From: Pediococcus cellicola
GTDB taxonomy: Bacteria; Bacillota; Bacilli; Lactobacillales; Lactobacillaceae
Length of the DNA stretch: 64,000 bases
Assembly (NCBI RefSeq): GCF_001438655.1
Contig: NZ_JQBR01000009.1
Location: forward strand, 19,105-83,104
Direction of reading: 5' to 3'
The position numbers and the translations under genes were made by a program. This document shows positions 9,978-18,343 of the stretch, piece by piece (within the stretch, counting starts at the first letter, position 1; each line of letters starts with the position of its first letter). The notes under the pieces were generated by a model. That model saw nothing but the letters and a program-made list of their open reading frames with translations. It was not told the DNA's origin and did not search any database.

Positions 9978-10871
9978 CTATAAATTAATTGCCTCACCAC
10001 CGGTAACACCGTATATTTGTGCCGTCACATAACTGGCATCGTTTGAAGCTAAAAAGACGTAAACGGGTGCTAATTCAACTGGCTGGCCAGCTCTTTTTAG
10101 CAGTGTGTCCTGACCAAATTTAGGTAAGGCTTCTTTGGGTTGTCCTTTATCCAATTGCAGTGGCGTCCAAATTGGTCCGGGAGCAACACCGTTGACACGA
10201 ATCCCTTTTGCGGCTACCTGCTTTGCCAGATTCACCGTAAAATTAGCAATTGCTGCCTTGGTCGCCGCATAATCCATTAAATGATCACTCGGATTAAACG
10301 CCTGAATGGAAGTCGTCGTGACAATACTGCTGCCAGCTGATAAATGTGGTAATGCGGCTTTAGCAATCGCAAACATTGCCAAGATGTTTATCTGAAACGT
10401 ATCGTGAACCTGCTTAGATGTTAAATGTTCTAATGAAGGCTGCGAAATTTGTTGCGCCGCGTTCAGAATCAACGTATCTATGCCACCAAATTCGGCAATA
10501 GTTTTGGCAATCAACTCCTCAGGTGCCTGCTCATCACGCAGATCGCAGGGAAGTATCAATGCCTTGCGACCAGCTTCTTTAACGATCCGAGCCACTTCAT
10601 CGGCATCCTGTTCTTCACCCGGGAAAAACTGAATAGCAACATCTGCCCCTTCACGAGCAAATGCAATAGCTGCTGCTCGCCCAATTCCCGAATCTCCGCC
10701 AGTGATCAAAACACGGCGATTTTCTAGTTTATGATTACCTTGATAACTTTTCTCACCACAATCAGGAATAGGTTGCATATTTGCTTGGAGAGCCGGCGTG
10801 GGTTGATCTTGTTTTTCAAAGCCTTCTGTTTGGTACAAATAGCGTGGATCTTTCAAATCTGGTTCATTCAT
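9978..10871 (-). CDS. SDR family oxidoreductase (YghA/YdaD/general stress type)
   Basis: A 297-residue NAD(P)-dependent short-chain dehydrogenase of the extended-N-terminus type linked to general stress in Gram-positives. It has a 40-residue leader (LKDPRYLYQTEGFEKQDQP), the cofactor motif TGGDSGIGRAAA, NAA in place of NNAG, and the catalytic YAATK with the upstream Ser in TTTSIQAF. ATG at 10871 is chosen: AGGAGG lies 12 bases upstream, and a longer in-frame version would start inside the leader. It heads the Asp23 operon, an uncommon but sensible pairing for a stress regulon. Confidence 0.92.
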   Translation of the reverse strand: MNEPDLKDPRYLYQTEGFEKQDQPTPALQANMQPIPDCGEKSYQGNHKLENRRVLITGGDSGIGRAAAIAFAREGADVAIQFFPGEEQDADEVARIVKEAGRKALILPCDLRDEQAPEELIAKTIAEFGGIDTLILNAAQQISQPSLEHLTSKQVHDTFQINILAMFAIAKAALPHLSAGSSIVTTTSIQAFNPSDHLMDYAATKAAIANFTVNLAKQVAAKGIRVNGVAPGPIWTPLQLDKGQPKEALPKFGQDTLLKRAGQPVELAPVYVFLASNDASYVTAQIYGVTGGEAINL

Positions 10872-10925
10872 AGCTCTTACTTTCCTCCTTCTCCATTTGT
10901 TTTCGTCGGTTCTTTCGACACTTGC

Positions 10926-11019
10926 TATCAAAGTAGCAGAATCCTTTAACAGTTTTTTAGCAGTATGAAGGATTCCCTTTTGATACTTCTAGAATAACGA
11001 ACTCTCATTGGCTTTCCAA
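10926..11019 (-). promoter_or_regulatory. Promoter and structured leader/operator of the Asp23 operon
   Basis: Promoter: TTGGAA (11014-11019), 17-bp spacer, TATTCT (10991-10996). Immediately downstream is a nested inverted repeat: inner arms GAATCCTT / AAGGATTC (10939-10946 and 10968-10975), outer arms TATCAAA / TTTGATA (10926-10932 and 10979-10985). Its position around and after the predicted start suits either an operator pair or a leader hairpin. No T-run follows, so it is not a simple terminator. Confidence 0.55.
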
Positions 11020-11155
11020 ACAAGATGCTCAACATTTTCTAATGATTAAAATAAGCAAATTCTTTCATTAAGTGACCAATTTTCTGCCATAATAAAGTTA
11101 GTCTTTACATACATTTTGACAAGTCATTATGGTTTTTCTTAAGGAGGAAAATTCG

Positions 11156-12100
11156 ATGATCATCACTTATCAAATTTCTGAAAGCGGCATTGTTGAAACA
11201 AAATCGACCAAACAAGCCAATTGGCTTGTTTTAAAAAATGCTTCTCAAAATGAAATCCAAGCTGTCATTGAGCAATTCAAGCTTCCCAATGATATTTTTA
11301 TTGGTGCCGATCAAGCTGAAGAAGTAACACGCTTTGAAAAACTCAATAAGACAGACCTTCAGGACAGCTATTCACTTGTTTTAATGAATCTTTCGGCTCA
11401 TACCAAACAGAAAATTGAAACGCGGCTTGAACCTGTTTCTTTCGTCATTTCTGATGAGTTACTGATCACCCATGTAAGCGGCAATTCGGATTTTGTAGAT
11501 CGTTTATTGGAAAAATACGGCCCTGAAACGACAAGTGCCCAGCGTCTCATTTCATTTGCGATTCTAATGACTTATACGCATTTTATTAAAGAACTTTTCG
11601 AACTCAAAAAAATTATTGATGAATTAGACCAAGCTGCACGCCGAACAACCGAAAATGTTGAGCTTTTTAGGCTTGCAGACACAGAACGCCGCATTGTCTA
11701 TTTAGATCACACCCTTCAAGATCAGGCCGAGACACTTTCGGTTTTATGGCAAGAAAAAAGCTTTATCAACCGCGTGGAAGATGAAGCTTTGATCTACGAT
11801 ATTAAGTTGCGCCAACGACATGCAGACAAATTAGTTCATGTTTATCGTGATTTATTAGAAACGATTGGTGGTTTATTTACCGATATGATGGATAACAATC
11901 TTAATCACTTGATGAAATATTTAGATTCCGCCGCACTAATCATCTCAGTTCCTGCCCTCATTGCTGGCATCTGGGGCATGAACACAGGCGGCATGCCAGG
12001 AAAAAGCTCGTCATTAGGTTTTTTTCTTGTGATGGGCTTAGCTGTTGTCTTAACATTTGTGGTTGCGATTCATCTCAAACACAAAGATTTCAATAAATAA
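11156..12100 (+). CDS. CorA family divalent-cation transporter
   Basis: A 314-residue CorA-type channel for Mg2+ (or related divalent cations). A long charged N-terminal cytoplasmic domain with helical stretches precedes two C-terminal membrane helices. The signature loop is GIWGMNTGGMPG, containing the invariant Gly-Met-Asn; the tail is basic (HLKHKDFNK). ATG at 11156 follows GGAGG by 8 bases; an in-frame upstream ATG lies before that ribosome site and is rejected. It is monocistronic with a terminator directly downstream. The cation is inferred from the family. Confidence 0.92.
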   Translation: MIITYQISESGIVETKSTKQANWLVLKNASQNEIQAVIEQFKLPNDIFIGADQAEEVTRFEKLNKTDLQDSYSLVLMNLSAHTKQKIETRLEPVSFVISDELLITHVSGNSDFVDRLLEKYGPETTSAQRLISFAILMTYTHFIKELFELKKIIDELDQAARRTTENVELFRLADTERRIVYLDHTLQDQAETLSVLWQEKSFINRVEDEALIYDIKLRQRHADKLVHVYRDLLETIGGLFTDMMDNNLNHLMKYLDSAALIISVPALIAGIWGMNTGGMPGKSSSLGFFLVMGLAVVLTFVVAIHLKHKDFNK

Positions 12101-12144
12101 ACCGTCGCATCGAGAAATTCTTTTCTCAAGCCGACGGTTTTTTT
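12101..12144 (+). terminator. Terminator after the CorA-type gene
   Basis: ACCGTCG (12101-12107) pairs with CGACGGT (12132-12138) around a partly paired GAGAA/TTCTC interior, followed by seven T residues. Confidence 0.85.
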
Positions 12145-12167
12145 GTATGTCTACATTTAGGTCATCA

Positions 12168-13082
12168 CTAATTTGATTCATACTTTCCGGAAATTGTATT
12201 CAACTTTGACACACTGCCGGTCTGTGAATTATAACGGTAAATACCAGTTAAACTCCCAACGGTGTTCGTTGAATTGCTTTGCCGAACTTCAATTTGATAC
12301 TCATTCGTGCCGATCTGACTAACCCCAAATGACATTCCAGTTTGAGCCGTGATACCAGCTGCACTCTGGAAAGATTGAATAATACTATCATTTTGGTCAT
12401 CACTTAGACTACCTGTCGATGCCGAGCTCGAACTGTTTGTTGCATTTGAGCTTGCATTTTGACTCGTTGATGAACTGTTTTGATTAGCATTAATTTGGTT
12501 TGTGAGTGCTTTCCCCTGGTCCTGTAAACTCTTGATAGCTTTCACAGTTGAAGGGAGTGCATTCAATTGCGCCAACTTAGCCTTAGCGGTCTCGTAATAC
12601 CCATTTGAAACAGCATCATAGGCACTTTGATAAAGTGTATTGGCCTGTTTCAATTGACTAGCCTGAGTATTCAAGTCCTTAGCCTGAGAAGTCAGCGCGT
12701 TATTCTTGGTCTGCTCTGACGTCATTTTAGATAAGTTAGATTGGGCAGTAGAAGTGTCCCCTTCATTCAAAGCTGCCTTGGCAGATAAATAATTTTGAAC
12801 ATTAGCTAATAACTCATTCACCTTGGCATTATCACTGTCTAATCTTTGGGCCCTTTTCAAAGTTGTTAAAGCTTCATCATTTTGCCCGTTTTCAATTTGT
12901 CTCTGTGCTTTTTTAAATAATTTAGCAACTTTTTGTTGGTTGCTCCGATTCGAAGTGGAAGATACTGATGAACTACTTGAAGTCCCACTTTGACTGCTTT
13001 TGGCACACGCTGATAATGAAAACAACATGGTGACCGCAGTCGCTGCAACTAAACTCCGCTTAATACTTAATTGTAAGGTCAT
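12168..13082 (-). CDS. Putative lipoprotein with TPR-like helices
   Basis: A 304-residue exported protein. Residues 1-26 form a lipoprotein signal with the lipobox LSAC. Then come a Ser-rich linker, a helical region of about residues 48-200 resembling TPR repeats (AQRQIENGQNDEALTTLKRAQRL), a second Ser/Asn-rich linker, and a small C-terminal domain ending YRYNSQTGSVSKLNTISGKY. It is probably anchored on the outer face of the membrane as a scaffold or adaptor. ATG at 13082 follows AAGGAGGAG. It sits 44 bases after the YdcF-type gene and may be cotranscribed. No specific function is recognised. Confidence 0.75.
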   Translation of the reverse strand: MTLQLSIKRSLVAATAVTMLFSLSACAKSSQSGTSSSSSVSSTSNRSNQQKVAKLFKKAQRQIENGQNDEALTTLKRAQRLDSDNAKVNELLANVQNYLSAKAALNEGDTSTAQSNLSKMTSEQTKNNALTSQAKDLNTQASQLKQANTLYQSAYDAVSNGYYETAKAKLAQLNALPSTVKAIKSLQDQGKALTNQINANQNSSSTSQNASSNATNSSSSASTGSLSDDQNDSIIQSFQSAAGITAQTGMSFGVSQIGTNEYQIEVRQSNSTNTVGSLTGIYRYNSQTGSVSKLNTISGKYESN

Positions 13083-13126
13083 GATTTTCTCCTCCTTGAC
13101 GACATTATACCATGTTCCTTAACTAA

Positions 13127-14146
13127 TTAATAAATGAATAACCAAGAGATTAAATATCCAATCATACATAAAATTAAGACGGCAAGGTGTACCCACTTGA
13201 ACATCACTATTAAGGCTAAATACTCGCGAAAAATTGCAAATGGTAAATAATATATAGAAGTCGGCGCACTAACCCCGGTCATCGTGGTATGTAGCCTTTT
13301 AGCAATAATGCCTGCCCGAAAGACATGAAAACTGTTGGTCACAAAAATTGCTCGATGAAAGATTTTGTTCTTTGTCATCAAAATTTGTGAATTTCGCAAA
13401 TTTTCATAAGTTGAGGTAGATTTATTTTCCTGAATAATCTGGTCTGCAAGAATTCCTTGTGTCATCAAATAATTAGCCATGGCTTGTGATTCAGGCATGA
13501 TTTCATCAGGACCCTGCCCACCGGAAACAACAAATTGTGGATGAGCCCCACGTTTTAATTGTTTTTGGTACTGGCTAATGCCTTTGTCCAAACGTTGTTT
13601 TAAAATTTTGGAAACTTTACCATTAGGGAGCAGACCCGCTCCTAAAATCACAATAAAATCTACAGAATAAGCCACTGGTAATTCATCAAGTAAAGAAGCC
13701 ACTAAATAAGCCAAAAACCCCACTGTAAAGTAAGCAATGCCCAGGTAGCCAATCCCCAAACAAAACCATAAAAATCTATTATGAACAAACAAAACATTTA
13801 GTAACGTGACAAGCAGCATTCCCCATATTAGAAAGCCTACTAACGCCAATAAAACATATCCTTTTTGACGTCCCATTTCATGAATAAGCCGGCGACTGTA
13901 AAGAATGCAAGCTAACGCAAAGAGAAATAGCGCCACTGGAATGAGACCGGTAAAAGCAAGCGTTAAAACTAAAAGAAGTGCTTGTACCCATGGCACTTGC
14001 ATACCTTCCAGCCATTGCCAAACAGCGATGACAAAACAAATAAGTCCTGCCATTAAAAAATATCCGTTTAGAAATCTCCTGCGATCCGTTATCCAAAGTG
14101 TCATAAAGATGGCTAAGCAAATGCTCCCCCAATAATTAAAATCCAT
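13127..14146 (-). CDS. YdcF/SanA family membrane protein (DUF218)
   Basis: A 339-residue protein with about five N-terminal hydrophobic helices (residues 1-165), a DUF218/YdcF domain, and a last helix at the C-terminus. The domain begins VDFIVILGAGLLPNGKVS, has the VVSGGQGPDE motif, the STSTYENLRNS motif and the FVTNSFHVFRA motif, all typical of the YdcF/ElyC group, members of which affect cell-envelope precursors. ATG at 14146 is 8 bases after AGGAGG; a GTG at 14155 overlaps that site. The substrate is unknown. Confidence 0.88.
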   Translation of the reverse strand: MDFNYWGSICLAIFMTLWITDRRRFLNGYFLMAGLICFVIAVWQWLEGMQVPWVQALLLVLTLAFTGLIPVALFLFALACILYSRRLIHEMGRQKGYVLLALVGFLIWGMLLVTLLNVLFVHNRFLWFCLGIGYLGIAYFTVGFLAYLVASLLDELPVAYSVDFIVILGAGLLPNGKVSKILKQRLDKGISQYQKQLKRGAHPQFVVSGGQGPDEIMPESQAMANYLMTQGILADQIIQENKSTSTYENLRNSQILMTKNKIFHRAIFVTNSFHVFRAGIIAKRLHTTMTGVSAPTSIYYLPFAIFREYLALIVMFKWVHLAVLILCMIGYLISWLFIY

Positions 14147-14293
14147 TTTGCTCACCTCCTAAAATTTGCTTATAATTTAAAATAATTTTGCCATTAAAAT
14201 TAGCTATCTGTTAAATTGTTTTACATAACGCAAAAAAAAAATAAAATCAAGACTTTCATTTTTTTTAATTGGAGATACAATATATAGTGTTCT

Positions 14294-14332
14294 CTGATTT
14301 TGAAATCAGAACATGTAGTATACGGCCGTATA
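14294..14332. promoter_or_regulatory. Two palindromes upstream of pnuC
   Basis: CTGATTT-TG-AAATCAG (14294-14309) and the perfect 14-bp palindrome TATACGGCCGTATA (14319-14332) lie 30-70 bases before the pnuC start. Symmetric sites of this size are typical of operators. No regulator gene is adjacent. Confidence 0.5.
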
Positions 14333-14361
14333 TGAAGAATTTAAGCTAGGGAGAAGATTAT

Positions 14362-15132
14362 ATGTCTAATTACTTACATTTTTTGGCTCATCAATTAAAA
14401 GGATGGCCACAACAAAACTATTATTTATTCTTTTTCAGTCTTGGTTGTCAAATCATGACGCTTGTCAATGCCCCAATTACAGCCTTGACGATCACAACCT
14501 TCATCGGAACGACGTTAGGTGTTTTATGTATTCTAGCAATTAATGCTGCTAAATCAGTTAACGGATGGTTAGGACTTTTATCTGCCCTCTGCTTTATTAT
14601 TACAGGTTTTGCTGCAAAAAACTACCTAAGTATGGCAGAACAGTTAGCTTATGTGGTCACTTTGGACTTACCCGTCTTAATGAGTGCCAACTGGAACGTC
14701 AACATGGTTTCTAAGATTCGTAAATTCACCGGTAGAACCTGGTTCGTTGCTTTAGCTTCTACTATCATTGTCTATTTCGTTTCTGGTTACTTAATCGGTA
14801 CTTTTACAAACGATCCTCGTCCTTGGGTTGACGCCATCAGCTTCTCCATTAGCTTAACGGCCGGTGTTATCTGCTTCCTACGTTACAACAACCAATACTT
14901 TTGGTGGGTGGCTTCAGGAATTGCACAAATGGTACTTTGGTTCATTTCCTTCCGTCAGGGATCCGCAACACTTGCAATGTTTGTAAACAGTTCTATTTAC
15001 TTGATTAACGATGTTTTGGCATTTACAACTTCCCCATGGTACAACAAAAAGGAACGTGCCCGTCTTATCAAAGCTGAAAATAGTTATTCTGAAAAAGAAG
15101 AAGAAACAGTGGCCGATGTCACTCATGCTTAA
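14362..15132 (+). CDS. pnuC: PnuC-type nicotinamide riboside/NMN transporter
   Basis: A 256-residue membrane protein with seven or so hydrophobic helices and the aromatic-rich PnuC region NNQYFWWVASGIAQMVLWF followed by FVNSSIYLINDVLAF. PnuC channels import nicotinamide riboside for NAD salvage. The tail is hydrophilic and charged (SEKEEETVADVTHA). ATG at 14362 follows GGGAGAAG. It is monocistronic with a terminator at 15159-15190 and two palindromes upstream that may carry NAD-linked control. The family call rests on the helix pattern and motif; the exact substrate is inferred. Confidence 0.82.
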   Translation: MSNYLHFLAHQLKGWPQQNYYLFFFSLGCQIMTLVNAPITALTITTFIGTTLGVLCILAINAAKSVNGWLGLLSALCFIITGFAAKNYLSMAEQLAYVVTLDLPVLMSANWNVNMVSKIRKFTGRTWFVALASTIIVYFVSGYLIGTFTNDPRPWVDAISFSISLTAGVICFLRYNNQYFWWVASGIAQMVLWFISFRQGSATLAMFVNSSIYLINDVLAFTTSPWYNKKERARLIKAENSYSEKEEETVADVTHA

Positions 15133-15158
15133 TTCTTAAATTAATTTCTAATTCTAAA

Positions 15159-15190
15159 ACACATCTCTCCTTGCGAGGGATGTGTTTTTT
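15159..15190 (+). terminator. Terminator after pnuC
   Basis: ACACATC (15159-15165) pairs with GATGTGT (15179-15185), with an inner CTC/GAG, followed by six T residues. Confidence 0.85.
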
Positions 15191-15208
15191 CTGGTTTGGC
15201 AACTGTCA

Positions 15209-15502
15209 GTCAGACTAGAAAAATAGGCGAGGCTCCCAGCTAAGAATTCTCCTAGCCTCCGCCCAGTTTCCCTTTCTCTTTTTTCCACAGAGTTTGAGGA
15301 CAACTCCGTAGGTCAGACTAGAAAAATAGGCAAGGCTCCCAGCTAGGAATTCTCCTAGCCTCCGCACGGTTTCCCTTTTCTCCTTTTTTCCGCTGAGCTT
15401 GAGGACAACTCCGTAGGTCAGACTAGAAAAATAGGCAAGGCTCCCAGCTAGGAATTCTCCTAGCCTCCGCCTCGCCTATTTTTCTAGTCTTATCGACCTA
15501 CT
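15209..15502. repeat. Three tandem copies of a ~104-bp structured repeat
   Basis: GTCAGACTAGAAAAATAGGC recurs at 15209, 15312 and 15417 (periods 103 and 105). Each copy carries an internal hairpin around CTAGGAATTCTCCTAG flanked by GGCT/AGCC, then a pyrimidine-rich spacer and GAGGACAACTCCGTAG. The third copy ends differently: 17-bp arms AGACTAGAAAAATAGGC (15420-15436) and GCCTATTTTTCTAGTCT (15474-15490), with outer GTAGGTC / GACCTAC, close it into one long cruciform. It lies between convergent genes pnuC and the GlsB-like gene. It is not a CRISPR: units are long and spacers are similar to each other. Confidence 0.9.
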
Positions 15503-15510
15503 ACGTTCAC

Positions 15511-15762
15511 TTATGTTTTTCTCATTCCAAAAATTGCTGATACTATCAGCACCACCACAATCGCGCCGATTATCGAGGGAATCAACGCCATTCCTGCCAG
15601 CTGAGGCCCCCATGTGCCTAATAAGGACTGCCCCAACCAAGCACCCACCAGACCCCCGACAATATTGCCGATCCAGCCTGCTGGCAAATCTCTACTTGTG
15701 ATTGCACCCGCAATGGCACCTATAATTCCACCAATAATTAAAGCCCATAGCCATCCAAACAT
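15511..15762 (-). CDS. GlsB/YeaQ/YmgE family stress membrane protein
   Basis: An 83-residue, very hydrophobic, glycine-rich protein with three membrane segments. The pattern GGIIGAIAGAITSRDLPAGWIGNIVGGLVGAWLG is the family signature, once annotated as 'transglycosylase-associated protein'. GlsB sits in the general stress regulon of enterococci. ATG at 15762 follows AAAGGAGTGAG. The gene ends against the repeat array. Confidence 0.93.
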   Translation of the reverse strand: MFGWLWALIIGGIIGAIAGAITSRDLPAGWIGNIVGGLVGAWLGQSLLGTWGPQLAGMALIPSIIGAIVVVLIVSAIFGMRKT

Positions 15763-16100
15763 CGCTACTCACTCCTTTTTTCTGTCTAGAGTTTTAACAT
15801 CAACCAGTGATCACTTAGCTGTTGCTATAAACGCCTCTCTACAAAAAACAAGATTTGTTTACAAAATTAGCATAGCAAATCTCTAGGCCAATTCACAAGC
15901 TTAATGCTTATTATAATCATTAGGAAATCCTGAGACACAAGTTCACCTCATCCCCGCATTCTACCCCGTTTTTAGAACCCTGATTTAATAGTTATTTTTT
16001 GCATGCCATCTCAACTTAGCTTATGCTATATTTATAGAACGTTTTCATTTCAAACCGCTTTAATGAATTGCTAATTCTAATACTTTTAGGAGATGTTTAC
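15763..16100. other. Divergent promoter region between GlsB-like and aldo/keto reductase genes
   Basis: A 338-base gap without a credible gene. It holds the aldo/keto reductase promoter at 15999-16027 and, on the minus strand, a weaker candidate with TTGGCC and TAATTT about 130 bases before the GlsB-like start. Nothing else is evident. Confidence 0.5.
15999..16027 (+). promoter_or_regulatory. Probable promoter of the aldo/keto reductase gene
   Basis: TTGCAT (15999-16004), 17-bp spacer, TATGCT (16022-16027), about 70 bases before the ATG. Confidence 0.6.
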
Positions 16101-16943
16101 ATGAGTCATATCATTCCACAAATTAAACTAAATGATGGTGCTATTTTCCCACAAATTGGATTTGGTACCTATAAATTAAACGGTGCCACGGGGGTCAGTG
16201 CCGTTCGTAGTGCCATTGATAATGGCTACCGTTCCTTAGATTCTGCTTATAACTATGAAAATCACGGTGCTGTTGGAGAAGCGATACGCCAAAGCGATAT
16301 CCCTCGTTCACAAATCATGGTAACCTCCAAACTGCCAGGTCGACATCACCAGTACGATGAGGCCTTGACCACCATTCAGGAGTCTTTGTATCAAACAGGA
16401 TTAAAATACTTTGACTTGTATCTAATCCACTGGCCGAATCCAAAAGAAGACCATTACGTTGAAGCCTGGAAAGCTTTAATTGACGCCCAAAAATGGGGAC
16501 TTGTACGCTCTATTGGCGTTTCAAATTTCTTACCAGAACATATCGATCGACTCATTGATGCCACCGGAGTAACCCCCGCCGTCAATCAAGTAGAACTCCA
16601 TCCCTACTTTTCACAAGATCCACAACGTCAATATGATGCCGCACATCATATTGTGACTCAGGCTTGGAGCCCACTCGGACGGGCAAACGCTGTCTTACAA
16701 GATCTTACAATTGAAAAAATTGCCGCTGCGCATCATAAATCAGTGGGACAAACCATTCTCCGCTGGGAAATTCAACTTGGGGTAATGCCTTTGCCAAAGT
16801 CTGCATCAACAGCTCGGCAACGCGAGAATATCCAAATCTTTGACTTTCAACTTACTGATCAAGAAATGCAAGCCATTACTGGATTAGATCGGCCAGATGG
16901 GCGAACGAAAGATCAAGATCCAGCTGTCTACGAAGAATTTTAA
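16101..16943 (+). CDS. Aldo/keto reductase (AKR5-like)
   Basis: A 280-residue NADPH-dependent reductase of aldehydes and ketones. Family marks in order: GFGTYKL near the N-terminus, the catalytic Asp and Tyr in LDSAYNYENHGAVGEA, Lys in VTSKLPG, His in LIHWPNP, SIGVSNF, the QVELHPYF motif, and KSASTARQRENI for cofactor phosphate. This resembles 2,5-diketogluconate-reductase-like AKRs of lactic acid bacteria. ATG at 16101 follows TAGGAGATG; an in-frame start 33 bases upstream precedes that site and is rejected. It has its own promoter and terminator. The physiological substrate is unknown. Confidence 0.94.
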   Translation: MSHIIPQIKLNDGAIFPQIGFGTYKLNGATGVSAVRSAIDNGYRSLDSAYNYENHGAVGEAIRQSDIPRSQIMVTSKLPGRHHQYDEALTTIQESLYQTGLKYFDLYLIHWPNPKEDHYVEAWKALIDAQKWGLVRSIGVSNFLPEHIDRLIDATGVTPAVNQVELHPYFSQDPQRQYDAAHHIVTQAWSPLGRANAVLQDLTIEKIAAAHHKSVGQTILRWEIQLGVMPLPKSASTARQRENIQIFDFQLTDQEMQAITGLDRPDGRTKDQDPAVYEEF

Positions 16944-16980
16944 ACCGACATCTAATTGCGTTTAAATTTTCCACAAAATA

Positions 16981-17018
16981 AAAACGAAGACCAACTTTAT
17001 AGTTAGGCTTCGTTTTTT
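16981..17018. terminator. Bidirectional terminator between aldo/keto reductase and APC permease
   Basis: AAAACGAAG (16981-16989) pairs with CTTCGTTTT (17008-17016), with an inner AACT/AGTT, and T-runs occur on both strands. It serves the two convergent genes. Confidence 0.85.
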
Positions 17019-18320
17019 CTATTTTTTGGAGCTCGCCTTATTTTTACGTAATCCCAAATAAAATGGTACCGCAATTAATAAGGCTCCAAACCCGAATAAT
17101 AATTGAGACACGTTTACTTGAATTAATAACCAGCCACTCACTAGAATCGCAACAACCGGAATGATCCAACCACCAGGTATTTTGAATGTTCTCGTCTGTT
17201 CTTTACGTGTGTATCTAAACACAATTACTGCCAAACAAGTTGGAATATACTGGGCGAATCTGGACACCACACTAATTTGTGCCAGTGTTTCGAACGTCCC
17301 TGACCAAGCAATTAAGAGCGAAATGGTGGCCGAAATAATGATTGCAACATATGGTGCATTCTTGCCATTTCGTTTACCGATAACAGCTGGCATAATTCCA
17401 TTTTCTGCCATTGCAACTCCAGAACGTGGGGTAATAAAGGACGAGGCCACACAAATACCGCCAATTGAAATGATGGTTCCTGCTGCCACCAAACTTGTGC
17501 CAAAGCTTCCCGCAATTTTGCCAAATGCTTCTTGAATTGGTGCAGTAGATGCCCCAAGATTTTGGCCCAAAATTCCAATTGAAACAACTTGCAACAGTAC
17601 GTAAAATAACGTCACTAAACTAATGACTAACAAAATAGCTCGCGGTAAATTTTTTTCTGGCTTACGCATATCACCAGCCGCTACAACCAACCCTTCAAAC
17701 CCGGTAAAAGCATAGAAGAGTAAAACTGCTGCTGCCGCAAATGAGCCACTTTGATAGTTACCACCTGGAAATAATGGCTGAAAATGACTACCATTAATTG
17801 CAAAAAAACCAATGAGAACAAACAACACCAACGGGAACAATTTAGCAATAGTGACAATATTATTCACAATTTTAGAAATAGTTACACCGGAAATATTCAT
17901 TAGTGCCAACCCAATAATGACAATAGTAACAATCAGGTTTTTAGAAAATGTCGTATTCCAAGCTGGAATTATTCCTGACAGAGCCGTAGCAAAGGCAACC
18001 GCCATGGTTGCTTCCGCAATAATTCTGATAGCCCAAGTCACAAACCCAACTTCATAACCAATAAATTCGCCAAAAGCTGCTTTAGCATATATGTACGGTC
18101 CCCCATTTACTTTAAACAAGGAGGCACACTCTGCAAAGCAAACCGTAATACTTGCAACAAGTAGGGCGTCGAAAATAAAAACACCAATACTTGCAGTTCC
18201 AATGAGTTTCATAGCTTGGTTAGGTAGCAAAAAAATTCCAGAGCCAATAATACCATTAATGCCTAAAAGGACAATACTCCAAAATCCCATCTTTTGTTTT
18301 TCTGTTTCCATTCGCGACAT
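17019..18320 (-). CDS. APC family amino acid permease
   Basis: A 433-residue transporter with about 12 membrane helices. The first helix holds GINGIIGSGIFLLPNQ, the substrate-binding signature of the APC superfamily. Others include FTGFEGLVVAAGDMRKPEKNLPRA. It follows the gamma-glutamyl hydrolase gene by 23 bases on the same strand, so the pair may take up and process gamma-glutamyl compounds or the amines and amino acids released from them. Two ATG codons are possible (18320 and 18311); the ribosome site AAAGGAAGG suits either. Confidence 0.9.
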   Translation of the reverse strand: MSRMETEKQKMGFWSIVLLGINGIIGSGIFLLPNQAMKLIGTASIGVFIFDALLVASITVCFAECASLFKVNGGPYIYAKAAFGEFIGYEVGFVTWAIRIIAEATMAVAFATALSGIIPAWNTTFSKNLIVTIVIIGLALMNISGVTISKIVNNIVTIAKLFPLVLFVLIGFFAINGSHFQPLFPGGNYQSGSFAAAAVLLFYAFTGFEGLVVAAGDMRKPEKNLPRAILLVISLVTLFYVLLQVVSIGILGQNLGASTAPIQEAFGKIAGSFGTSLVAAGTIISIGGICVASSFITPRSGVAMAENGIMPAVIGKRNGKNAPYVAIIISATISLLIAWSGTFETLAQISVVSRFAQYIPTCLAVIVFRYTRKEQTRTFKIPGGWIIPVVAILVSGWLLIQVNVSQLLFGFGALLIAVPFYLGLRKNKASSKK

Positions 18321-18343
18321 TTCCTTCCTTTTTTACGATTTTT

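Noticed and set aside
15209..15502. CRISPR array
   Set aside because: Units are over 100 bp, linkers resemble each other, and no cas gene is near.
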